Of a stretch of 8,221 bases of DNA, positions 1-6,709 are shown piece after piece. How positions within the stretch are numbered: the first letter of the stretch is position 1; each line of letters opens with the position of its first letter. Source of the DNA: an uncultured Selenomonadales bacterium (GTDB lineage: Bacteria; Bacillota; Negativicutes; Selenomonadales; Selenomonadaceae); assembly GCA_937915725.1 (NCBI GenBank), contig CALGGV010000070.1, forward strand, positions 1 through 8,221. The letters run 5' to 3'. The position numbers were made by a program, and so were the translations under genes. Below the pieces are notes generated by a model that was given only the letters and a program-made list of their open reading frames with translations, made no database searches and was not told the DNA's origin.

Positions 1-188
1 GCGCAGTTGTAATTGACGTTGGAATAAATCGAATTGCGCCGAAAAAATTAGTTGGCGACGTTGACTTTGATGCAGCGGTTGAAATTGCAAGCGCAATAAC
101 TCCTGTACCGGGCGGCGTAGGACTTTTAACGGTTGCAATGCTGATGAAAAATGTTGTTACTGCTACAAAACTTCAAATTGGAGCTTGA
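1..188 (+). CDS. folD: FolD bifunctional methylenetetrahydrofolate dehydrogenase/cyclohydrolase, C-terminal fragment
   Basis: Only the last 61 codons are present (reading from base 3); the 5' part lies outside the window. The frame reads VVIDVGINR, then GDVDF, then ITPVPGGVG and AMLMKN, the ordered C-terminal signature of FolD, where the NADP-binding half ends. FolD is cytosolic and interconverts 5,10-methylene-, 5,10-methenyl- and 10-formyl-tetrahydrofolate in one-carbon metabolism. One oddity is GGVGLLT where the family almost always has GGVGPMT, so the usual Pro-Met is Leu-Leu. The next gene starts 3 bp after the stop and its ribosome-binding site (GGAG, 180-183) lies inside the end of folD, so the two are probably co-transcribed. 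Confidence 0.93.
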   Translation, partial: AVVIDVGINRIAPKKLVGDVDFDAAVEIASAITPVPGGVGLLTVAMLMKNVVTATKLQIGA

Positions 189-191
189 AAA

Positions 192-1361
192 ATGTTTTTA
201 ATGTTTACAGCAGGAATTTTGGCGTTGATTCTTTGTTTGGGATTAATCAGCGTCAATTTTTTATGGACGGGCGAAAATAAAAAATTTGTTTTTAAAATTT
301 TAACTTTTGCTGATTTAACGCTGATTTTAATAATTTTTATCGGCTTTTTAATGCGTGATTATATTTCAGATACATTGGTTGAAATTTGGGGAAGTTGTGC
401 AACAGTTTTTTTAATGACGCAGTTAATTTGCGGCGGGCTTGTGATAATTGCGCTGATTGTACGCACGATTTACAGAATTTTTCATAAACCGACGCCTTAC
501 AATCCGGAACGACGCAAAGCTTTAAAATACAGTTTAGTTTACCCCGCAATGTCATTAGCAGTTTCACTTTACGGAAACAGAATTGAACGAATGGAAATTG
601 TTGACAGATTTTTTAACATTCCAATAAGCAAACTGCCGCCTGAATTGCAAAATTTCACAATCGCGCAGATTTCAGATATACATTTGGGCGCGTATTTTTC
701 GATTGAACGCCTTGAAAAACTTTTGGACAGAATAGCCGCCGCTAAGCCGGATATTTTGACAATAACGGGCGATATTTTCGACGACGTGGAAATTAACGAC
801 ACGGCAATAAAACTGGTTGACAGCTATTGCGATAAATTCAAATACGGAATTTATTATTGTCACGGCAACCATGAACATTTCAGAGGAATAAATCATATTG
901 CCGAGCAACTTTCAAAAACAAAAATTCATTGGCTTGTAAATGAATCTGCAAAAGTAACTTCAAATTTGTATGTTATTGGCGTAGATTATCCACCAGCGGC
1001 TCCTGTTATGAAAAGTGGCGGGCGCGGGCAACAGGACGAACTTTTTTACAGCCAAATGAGAGCTTACCTTGAAAGAGCACTGGTAAACGTTCCTTACAAT
1101 GCAACGGTAATTTTATTGGCGCATCACCCTGAATTTTTCGACGTTGCAACTTCAAAAAATATTCCTTTGACTTTAACGGGACACACACACGGCGCGCAAA
1201 TTTGGGGCTTGCACTTGCTGGAAATTTTCAAATATACACGTGGAATGTATCAAAATGGCGATAGTTATTGTTACGTAAATTCGGGTTGCGGCAGTTGGTT
1301 TTGTTTTAGATTGTTGACGCCGCCGGAAGTTGCTTATTTCACTTTGCAAAATAAAATTTAG
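192..1361 (+). CDS. Membrane-anchored calcineurin-like metallophosphoesterase (YkuE/YaeI type)
   Basis: A 389-residue protein. The N-terminal third is hydrophobic, with probable membrane helices near residues 1-22, 33-53 and 67-91. The phosphoesterase domain begins near residue 155 and shows all the metal-binding motifs in order: SDIHLG (D162, H164), TGDIFDD (D194), GNHE (225-228), LAHHPEFF (H311/H312) and GHTHGAQ (330-336). The tail YVNSG...PPEVAYFTL is typical of the YkuE/YaeI group. Family members are dimetal phosphodiesterases, some acting on lipid-linked or cell-envelope substrates; the substrate here cannot be read from sequence. The ATG at 192 is preceded by GGAG at 180-183 with 8-nt spacing. 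It sits 3 bp after folD, probably in the same transcript; a functional link to folate is not implied. No convincing terminator follows. Confidence 0.9.
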   Translation: MFLMFTAGILALILCLGLISVNFLWTGENKKFVFKILTFADLTLILIIFIGFLMRDYISDTLVEIWGSCATVFLMTQLICGGLVIIALIVRTIYRIFHKPTPYNPERRKALKYSLVYPAMSLAVSLYGNRIERMEIVDRFFNIPISKLPPELQNFTIAQISDIHLGAYFSIERLEKLLDRIAAAKPDILTITGDIFDDVEINDTAIKLVDSYCDKFKYGIYYCHGNHEHFRGINHIAEQLSKTKIHWLVNESAKVTSNLYVIGVDYPPAAPVMKSGGRGQQDELFYSQMRAYLERALVNVPYNATVILLAHHPEFFDVATSKNIPLTLTGHTHGAQIWGLHLLEIFKYTRGMYQNGDSYCYVNSGCGSWFCFRLLTPPEVAYFTLQNKI

Positions 1362-1632
1362 ATAATAAGGAATATGGATTAAGGAAAATAAAAATACAGA
1401 AACCTTTAGCAAGTTGCTTTTAGTTTAAGTAGTAACGCCCAACGCCGTCTTAGTTTTTGCCTGTAAACTTTAAGTCACTGCAACAGAAATTAAACGCGAC
1501 TCTAGCTCTAAGTCTAGGAATATTTTAACGCGAAAAACCTGACGGCGAGTAAAGCGTTTTCTTTGGTACTTTCTTTTTGGCTTTGGCAAAAGAAAGTACA
1601 TTTACTAATAAAAAAATTTAGGAGTTAAAATA
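1362..1632. other. Intergenic spacer between metallophosphoesterase and NlpC/P60 genes
   Basis: A 271-bp stretch with no coding signal on either strand. It contains a perfect inverted repeat near its right end (1566-1599, listed separately). A weak inverted match also exists between CGCCGTC (1443-1449) and GACGGCG (1541-1547), which could close a larger fold. A small AGCA/TGCT stem with a following T-rich stretch (about 1408-1426) is too weak to call a terminator. No promoter is convincing. The downstream ribosome-binding site AGGAG lies at 1620-1624. Confidence 0.6.
1566..1599. repeat. Perfect 12-bp inverted repeat with 10-nt loop (possible dispersed palindrome)
   Basis: GTACTTTCTTTT at 1566-1577 is exactly complementary to AAAAGAAAGTAC at 1588-1599, around the loop TGGCTTTGGC. 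The stem is followed by ATTTACTAATAAAA, not a clean T-run, so it is not a standard terminator for the upstream gene. It ends 20 bp before the ribosome-binding site of the hydrolase gene. Its form resembles the short palindromic elements scattered between genes in many bacterial genomes; whether it is repeated elsewhere cannot be seen here. Confidence 0.6.
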
Positions 1633-2880
1633 ATGACAACGAAAATTTTTCTAACATTGATAATGTTAATTTTTTTTATAAGTACAAAAACTTCATACGC
1701 CGCCGGAATTGAAATAACTGACTCTCGCGCCACGCCGGAATATTGGATTAATCGTGCAGTTGACGGCGATGAATTAATGCTTAATCAAAAACAAATTGAA
1801 AGATTAAACGCGGAAATGTTGGAACGTGATAAATACTCCGCAGATTTAGCGAATTACCCTGAAACAATTTCGGCGGCAGATTTAAGGCAAAGAATTGAAA
1901 AAATTTCAAAAGACGTAAATTTAGTCGGCAGTGGGTCGGTTATGGCTAACAGAAATTTAAGCGCGCTGAATTATGATGTTGACATTCGCTACGCTGTAAC
2001 AACCGAGCGCGTTAATATTCGCCTTTTGCCGCAAGGTTTAACCGGCGATAAATACGATTCAATTCAAGGTACGGCGTTAGATCCTGCTGAACCGGTTGCA
2101 GTTTTATGGGAAAGTAGCGACGGCAAATTTTCTTTCGTTCAAGCAAGATACTATTTCGGCTGGATTAGCAAAAATTCTTTAGCGTTTACAGACCGTGAAA
2201 CGTGGCTTACTTATGTTGAACCTGAAAATTTTGTTGTAGTCATTAACAATAAAAAATTCGTCAATGTCAACGGCAAAGTTATTCGTTTTCAAATGGGCGC
2301 AAAAATTCCGTTGCAAAGTTCAGAACTTGAAAATAATTCTTGGACTGCGCGACTTCCAATTATCGAAAATTACGAACTCAAAGAAGTTTCAGCAAAAATT
2401 TTAAATGATGAAAATGTTAGCGCAGATTTTCTGCCTTGCACGACGAATAATTTTATTGAATTGAGCTTTAAATTTTTGGGCGACGTTTACGGCTGGGGCG
2501 GCTTAGATAACAGCGTTGATTGTTCCTCATTTGTGCAAAATGTTTACCGCGCAATGGGAATTAATATCCCGCGTGACGCCGACAGGCAAGAAGGCTGTAT
2601 GCCAATTTTCGCCGTCTTCAATAATGTAACTTATTCTGAACGTTTGGATATTGTCAGACGCGCTCCAACCGGTGCATTACTTTTCAAACCGGGACACGTT
2701 ATGATGAAACTCGGCAATGACGATAACGGCAAGCCAATTATTATTCACGCGGCAAGCAGTTACTTCAGCGGCGGCGAAAAAATTTATATCAGAAAAGTTT
2801 TAGTTTCAGATACAAGTTACCAAAATTACAGCGGTACTCCAACGCTTGACGCGCTTACCGGTATTGCTTTTCCTAAATAA
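1633..2880 (+). CDS. Exported SH3-domain NlpC/P60 cysteine peptidase (peptidoglycan hydrolase)
   Basis: A 415-residue precursor. Residues 1-23 form a signal peptide (MTTK, a hydrophobic stretch, then SYA|A as the likely cleavage site). Residues 30-110 resemble the helical N-terminal region of the N_NLPC_P60 family. About 115-250 form SH3-like modules (VNIRLLPQG, GWISKNSLAF), which in this family bind cell wall. The catalytic domain is at the C-terminus: GWGG (287-290), DCSSFV with the nucleophile C297, PGHVMM with H355, and IIIHAAS with H372 as the third active-site residue. Relatives cut gamma-D-glutamyl-diamino-acid bonds in peptidoglycan peptides, in remodelling or recycling. The catalytic set looks intact. 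The ATG has AGGAG 8 nt upstream. A strong terminator follows, so the gene is probably read alone. Confidence 0.92.
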   Translation: MTTKIFLTLIMLIFFISTKTSYAAGIEITDSRATPEYWINRAVDGDELMLNQKQIERLNAEMLERDKYSADLANYPETISAADLRQRIEKISKDVNLVGSGSVMANRNLSALNYDVDIRYAVTTERVNIRLLPQGLTGDKYDSIQGTALDPAEPVAVLWESSDGKFSFVQARYYFGWISKNSLAFTDRETWLTYVEPENFVVVINNKKFVNVNGKVIRFQMGAKIPLQSSELENNSWTARLPIIENYELKEVSAKILNDENVSADFLPCTTNNFIELSFKFLGDVYGWGGLDNSVDCSSFVQNVYRAMGINIPRDADRQEGCMPIFAVFNNVTYSERLDIVRRAPTGALLFKPGHVMMKLGNDDNGKPIIIHAASSYFSGGEKIYIRKVLVSDTSYQNYSGTPTLDALTGIAFPK

Positions 2881-2885
2881 ATTTC

Positions 2886-2924
2886 AAGGATTAGGGAATT
2901 TTTAAATTTTCTAATCCTTTTTTT
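2886..2924 (+). terminator. Rho-independent terminator after the NlpC/P60 gene
   Basis: AAGGATTAG (2886-2894) pairs perfectly with CTAATCCTT (2911-2919), and a run of seven T ends at 2924. The loop includes GGAA...TTTT. The stem core GGATTAG/CTAATCC is the same as in the terminator at 6124-6160, some 3.2 kb away. Confidence 0.92.
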
Positions 2925-2940
2925 ATGGGGGCGAAATTTT

Positions 2941-3177
2941 ATGAGAAAAAATTTTTTCTTAGACTTGATACTTTTTGTAAGTGGATTAATTTGCATTGTA
3001 ACAGGGATTATGCTGGATTTTCACTTACTGCCGAGCGGCGATTTTGAAATTAGACATCTTGTGAGAAATTTTCATATTTACAGCGGTTACATTATGGCAG
3101 TTGGAATAATTTTTCATATTGCGTGGCACAGTAATTGGATTAAATCTGCCGCCAAACAATTATTTTTAAAAAAATAA
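2941..3177 (+). CDS. Small two-helix DUF4405-type membrane protein (cytochrome b-like)
   Basis: A 78-residue protein with two probable membrane helices: residues 7-25 (LDLILFVSGLICIVTGIML) and about 46-65. Histidines lie at 28, 39, 45, 59 and 63. The pattern HIYSGY near the start of helix 2 and HIAWH at its end matches DUF4405, a family of short membrane proteins resembling part of cytochrome b, some of them found with flavin-based electron transfer. Haem binding by these histidines is inferred from family knowledge, not shown. The start has a GGGGG stretch at 2927-2931 as a weak ribosome-binding site; an ATG at 2925 is out of frame. It lies between a terminator and a long leader, with no redox partner gene nearby, so its role stays open. 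Confidence 0.75.
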   Translation: MRKNFFLDLILFVSGLICIVTGIMLDFHLLPSGDFEIRHLVRNFHIYSGYIMAVGIIFHIAWHSNWIKSAAKQLFLKK

Positions 3178-3218
3178 GCAGGAAAAAAATCAAAAATAAT
3201 GAAAATAGGAATTAAGAA

Positions 3219-3322
3219 CTAGGAGCTGTTGGCAAATTTTGAAAATCTTAAATTAGAAAGGAATTTACTGCCGGTTAATAAAAAAAATCCAACTAGAAAA
3301 TAAATTTGCTGCCAGTCTCTAG
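3219..3322 (+). promoter_or_regulatory. Structured leader upstream of the chemoreceptor gene (candidate RNA switch)
   Basis: Bases 3219-3239 can pair with 3302-3322 over 21 positions: 15 Watson-Crick, 4 G-U and 2 mismatches, enclosing about 62 nt. Inside lies a small hairpin, TAAATT (3249-3254) with AATTTA (3262-3267). The segment AATTTACTGCCGGT (3262-3275) is a near-copy (12 of 14) of AATTTGCTGCCAGT (3303-3316), so the 5' strand could pair with either in mutually exclusive folds. It ends 29 nt before the ribosome-binding site. It does not match the cyclic-di-GMP riboswitch motifs as I remember them. No promoter or attenuator T-run is clear. Confidence 0.35.
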
Positions 3323-3350
3323 GAACGGGAAATTTTTCCTAAAAAAGACC

Positions 3351-3358
3351 AAAGGAGG
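3351..3358 (+). promoter_or_regulatory. Ribosome-binding site that fixes the chemoreceptor start
   Basis: AAAGGAGG, a near-perfect Shine-Dalgarno sequence, lies 7 nt before the ATG at 3366. It favours this start over the in-frame TTG at 3306, which would add 20 residues of poor quality and lies inside the leader stem. Confidence 0.9.
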
Positions 3359-3365
3359 TTTTAAT

Positions 3366-5066
3366 ATGAAACACTCGATGACAATTCGAGAGAAATTATT
3401 TTTTGTGTTCATTTTGCTGATAGTGGCGTTTATTGGTAGCGGCGTCTATTCAATGATTGGACTTTCTTCAATTAATGACGGCGCGTTGAGAATCGCCACG
3501 CAACATTTGCAGGGCGTCATTTCAACTTCAGAATCCGGACACTCAATGAGCGATTATAGGCAAGGCGAATTTGCCGTTATTGACGCCACAACTTTACCCG
3601 GCAGAATTTATGCCGCCCAATCTAACAAAAAACTTTCAGATCAAATTGATATTACTTTTGATTTTATTCAGCCAAGTCTTGAAGGGGCGGTTGCCAATGA
3701 ATTTGCTGATATGCGCAATATGTGGACGCAATACAAAGAAAATTCTGCCCAAGTAGTCGATTTAGCAAAACAAGGCAATACTCGTGAGGCTGCACGAATT
3801 TTGGAAAGTTCAAATGACAGGTATAACTACATTCAAGCAAAACTTAGCAAAATTTTAGATAACCGCAAAGATTTTATTCATGCTGAAGTTGTAGATTCTG
3901 AAAGTCGCTACCAACAAACGCGAATGATTTTGATTATTACAATTATTGCAGTTGTAGTATTTTCAATTTTTATGGCTATAGCGTTAAGCCGCACAATTCT
4001 TAATTCAATTTCATATCTTTCAGATGTTTCACGGGAAATGGCGGCAGGTAATTTAACTGTCGAGGCAAAGGCAACCAGTGATGACGAATTTGGGCAATTA
4101 ACTTCAATTTTTGCAGATACAATAAAAAAATTACGCGCCCTTGTATCAAATATTCAACATAATGCAGAAGACGCCTCAACTTTCGCCGCGCAGTTAAATG
4201 AAAACGCCAGCCAAAGTGCGTTGGCAACTCAACAAGTAGCAGTATCTATCGGCAACGTTGCTGAAAACGCCAGCAAGCAAGGAACAGCCGTTGAACAATC
4301 TACCGACGATATTAAAGCCTTTGCTGAACTTTTGCAGAATTTTGAAAGTAAAGCAAATTCCTCCGTACGCAGTGCGCAAAATGTCGAAGATATTGCAAAC
4401 ACCGGACGCACGGCAGTTAATGGCGCAGTTAATCAAATGTCCGCCGTTGCAAAAAGCGTTGAAAAATCTGCTGAAGTTATTAAACAACTTGCCGAACGTT
4501 CAACACAAATTGGAAATATCAGCGCAACAATCGCCGGAATTGCCGAACAAACAAATCTTTTGGCACTTAACGCGGCGATTGAGGCGGCGCGCGCAGGGTC
4601 AGCAGGGCGCGGTTTTGCCGTTGTTGCTGATGAAGTTCGCAAACTTGCCGAAAGTTCAAGCAGTGCCGCATCACAAATTGGCGGCTTAATCAGTACCATT
4701 CAAACTGAAATGGAACAAGCACTTAAACAAATGGAACAAGGTAACGCCGAAGTTGAAAGTGGAAAAGTTGTAGTTGCCGCGGCGGGCGATTCTTTCCAAA
4801 ATATTACAGATGCTATTGTTAAACTTACAAAAGACGCCGAGCAAATTCAACGCAACGCCCGCGATGCCTCCGCCCGCGTCGATAAATTGGTTGAGGCTAT
4901 GGACGAACTTAATAACTCTGCCAAAAATGTAAGTATGGAAACTGAATCAGTAAGCGCGGCTACCGAAGAACAATCCGCCTCGATTGATGAAGTTGCCAGT
5001 GCAAGTAAAAAACTTTCTGAACTTGCGGAAGAACTTACCACTTCTGCCGCCAAATTTAAAATCTGA
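3366..5066 (+). CDS. Methyl-accepting chemotaxis protein (4HB sensor, HAMP, MCP signalling domain)
   Basis: A 566-residue transmembrane chemoreceptor. TM1 spans about residues 11-33 and TM2 about 187-208; between them is a ~150-residue helical extracytoplasmic sensor of the 4HB_MCP_1 type. HAMP follows (about 208-262, with the DDEFGQL segment), then a long coiled coil. The hairpin tip, about 391-430, contains IAEQTNLLALNAAIEAARAG and GRGFAVVADEVRKLAE, the conserved site that contacts CheA and CheW. ATEEQSAS (532-539) is a typical methylation site. There is no C-terminal NWETF-like tether. Two residues of the usual tip AGEQGRGF differ (AGSAGRGF). The sugar-binding lipoprotein gene follows 15 bp after the stop, so the two are almost certainly one transcript, and the binding protein may present its ligand to this sensor. 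No che genes are in the window. Confidence 0.96.
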   Translation: MKHSMTIREKLFFVFILLIVAFIGSGVYSMIGLSSINDGALRIATQHLQGVISTSESGHSMSDYRQGEFAVIDATTLPGRIYAAQSNKKLSDQIDITFDFIQPSLEGAVANEFADMRNMWTQYKENSAQVVDLAKQGNTREAARILESSNDRYNYIQAKLSKILDNRKDFIHAEVVDSESRYQQTRMILIITIIAVVVFSIFMAIALSRTILNSISYLSDVSREMAAGNLTVEAKATSDDEFGQLTSIFADTIKKLRALVSNIQHNAEDASTFAAQLNENASQSALATQQVAVSIGNVAENASKQGTAVEQSTDDIKAFAELLQNFESKANSSVRSAQNVEDIANTGRTAVNGAVNQMSAVAKSVEKSAEVIKQLAERSTQIGNISATIAGIAEQTNLLALNAAIEAARAGSAGRGFAVVADEVRKLAESSSSAASQIGGLISTIQTEMEQALKQMEQGNAEVESGKVVVAAAGDSFQNITDAIVKLTKDAEQIQRNARDASARVDKLVEAMDELNNSAKNVSMETESVSAATEEQSASIDEVASASKKLSELAEELTTSAAKFKI

Positions 5067-5081
5067 AAGCAGGTGTTTTAA

Positions 5082-6104
5082 TTGAAATATGCAAAAATTT
5101 TCTGCTTGACGTTGCTTTTAATTTTCAGTGCAGTTTTAAGCGGCTGCGGCTCCGGTGCAACGCAGGAAACTAAAACCGTTGCAGTTTGTTTCCCAAATAC
5201 AACTTCAAGTTGGCAACGTAACGGCGATTCACTAAAAAAACTCCTTGAAGATGAAGGCTTTACTGTCGATGTTCAATTTTCAGCCACAGTCGAAGAACAA
5301 CAGCAACAAGTTAAATCTGTTATTACCAAAAATCCAAATTGTATCGTAATTGGGGCGATTGACTCTGAAGCGTTTGTTGACGTTTTGCAAGACGCGCAAA
5401 AGAAAAATATTCCGGTTATAGCATTTGACAGAATACTTTTAAATACTGACGCCGTAAGTTATTACGCAAGTTTTGACAATGGAGCTATTGGCGACGGTAT
5501 GGGCGAATATATAGAGGCGGCGTTGAATCTGAAAAACGGCGGCGGACCTTACAATATTGAACTTTTCGCCGGCGGTCCAAGTGACAAAAACGCCCACATT
5601 TTCTTTGCAAACACCATGAAAATTTTAGAGCCCTATTTCAGAAACGGACAGCTTGTTTGCCGCTCCGGACAAAATACTTTTGAACAAGTTGCAGTTGCAG
5701 ATTGGAATTCTGCAAACGCCCGCCCGCGTATTCAAGAACTTCTCAACAGATATTATACAAGCGAAACTTTGAATGTTGTACTTAGTCCGAATGACGATAT
5801 TGCAGGCGTAATTCTTGACGAAATTGAAAAAGCCGGTAAATCTTATCCGGTAATTTCCGGGCTTGACGGAGACCCTGCCGCGTTTCAACGTATCAAAGAA
5901 GGCAAGCAAACTTTCACAATCGCTAAAGACCCTGACGTTTTAACGGCTAAATGCGTTCGTATGATCAAAGCCGTTGTTGAAGGAACTCAACCGGATATCA
6001 ATGACGTTACAAATTACGATAACGGCGTTAAAATTGTTCCGGCGTATCTTTGCACTCCGATGATTATTGATCAAACTAATGTAAATTCTTTGGCGGCTAA
6101 ATAA
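5082..6104 (+). CDS. Sugar-binding lipoprotein, ChvE/XylF-like (periplasmic-binding-protein type 1 fold)
   Basis: A 340-residue precursor starting at TTG (AGGTG at 5071-5075, 6 nt upstream; an ATG at 5089 is out of frame). Residues 1-21 are a lipoprotein signal with lipobox LSGC and lipidated C22. The mature part has the two-lobe layout of the CUT2 sugar-binding group: VAVCFPNT at 33-40, IPVIAFDRIL (110-119), ASFDN (129-133), AGGPSDKNA (163-171), VLSPNDDIAG (233-242) and SGLDGDPAAF (259-268), then NGVKIVPAYL near the end. These match ChvE/XylF-like receptors for aldoses; the exact sugar is not readable. Ordinarily such a gene sits with permease and ATPase genes; here it follows a chemoreceptor gene and is closed by a terminator, which suggests a chemosensory role, as known for ChvE. 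The last ~36 codons are the source of the tandem array downstream. Confidence 0.92.
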   Translation: MKYAKIFCLTLLLIFSAVLSGCGSGATQETKTVAVCFPNTTSSWQRNGDSLKKLLEDEGFTVDVQFSATVEEQQQQVKSVITKNPNCIVIGAIDSEAFVDVLQDAQKKNIPVIAFDRILLNTDAVSYYASFDNGAIGDGMGEYIEAALNLKNGGGPYNIELFAGGPSDKNAHIFFANTMKILEPYFRNGQLVCRSGQNTFEQVAVADWNSANARPRIQELLNRYYTSETLNVVLSPNDDIAGVILDEIEKAGKSYPVISGLDGDPAAFQRIKEGKQTFTIAKDPDVLTAKCVRMIKAVVEGTQPDINDVTNYDNGVKIVPAYLCTPMIIDQTNVNSLAAK

Positions 6105-6709
6105 TTTTTAAAAAATCAAGCTTTAGGGATTAGGGAAAAATTCTAATCCCTATTTTTTTTCAATAGAAAAAACAACGCTAAAAATTTTGCACCGTCTTTA
6201 AATCAAATATCAATGACGTTGCAAATTACGATAACGGCGTTAAAATTATTCCCGCCTATATTTGGCGGCTAAATAATTTTTAAAAATCAAGTTTTAGTGG
6301 TTAGAGGAAAATTCTAATCCCTATTTTTTTCAATAGAAAAAACGACGCTAAAAATTTTGCGCCGCCTTTAAATCAAATATAAATGACGTTACAAATTAAG
6401 ATAACAGTGTTAAAATTGTTCCCGCCTATATTTGGCGGCTAAATAATTTTAAAAATCAAGTTTTAATGGTTAGAGGAAAATTCTAATCCTATTTTTTTCA
6501 ATAGAAAAAACGACGCTAAAAATTTTGCGCCGTCTTTAAATCAAATATAAATGACGTTACAAATTACGATAACGCCGTTAAAATTGTTTCCGCCTATATT
6601 TGACAGTTAAATAATTTTAAAAATCAAGTTTTAGTGGTTAGAGGAAAATTCTAATCCCTATTTTTTTCCATAGAAAAAACGACGCTAAAAATTTTGCGCC
6701 GCCTTTAAT
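5995..6709 (+). repeat. Tandem array derived from the tail of the sugar-binding gene and its terminator
   Basis: The parental copy is 5995-6206, beginning inside codon 305 of the binding-protein gene. Derived units are 6207-6376 (170 bp), 6377-6544 (168 bp) and 6545-6709 (last, partial at its right end). Units 1 and 2 differ at about ten positions. All three derived units lack 40 bp found in the parent, which lies between TCTTT at 6047-6051 and TCTTT at 6087-6091, so one deletion by slippage came before amplification. The deletion breaks the reading frame, so the units are not spare gene tails. Each unit keeps a weakened terminator-like hairpin with a seven-T run (6299-6330, 6468-6498, 6636-6667), and an AT-rich link with the imperfect palindrome GACGC...GCGCCGTC. 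No transposase or terminal inverted repeat is seen. Confidence 0.93.
6124..6160 (+). terminator. Rho-independent terminator of the chemoreceptor/sugar-binding operon
   Basis: TAGGGATTAG (6124-6133) pairs perfectly with CTAATCCCTA (6143-6152), followed by eight T (6153-6160). The loop is 9 nt. It lies 19 bp after the stop codon of the binding-protein gene. The derived repeat units carry degenerate versions: the 5' strand GGGATTAG has become GTGGTTAG or ATGGTTAG, which weakens the stem. Confidence 0.93.

Noticed and set aside
3330..3341. Attenuator hairpin GGGAAATTTTTCC before the chemoreceptor gene
   Set aside because: The stem would have a loop of only 2-4 nt, is AT-rich, and is followed by A residues rather than T.
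3306..3365. N-terminal extension of the chemoreceptor from a TTG at 3306
   Set aside because: No ribosome-binding site precedes it, it overlaps the leader stem, and the ATG at 3366 has a near-perfect one and fits the family start.
4258..4689. A 143-codon frame on the + strand inside the chemoreceptor gene, and several minus-strand frames there
   Set aside because: They are shadows of the repetitive, alanine-rich coding sequence in other frames; none shows a recognisable domain.
6218..6613. A 19-codon frame starting ATG ACG, present in each derived repeat unit
   Set aside because: It has no ribosome-binding site, lies in a different frame from the parent gene, and its conservation is explained by recent tandem duplication.
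5995..6709. CRISPR array
   Set aside because: Units are 165-170 bp, contiguous, without unique spacers, and derive from the adjacent gene.
5995..6709. Insertion sequence or integrated element
   Set aside because: No transposase or integrase frame, no terminal inverted repeats and no target-site duplication are seen.
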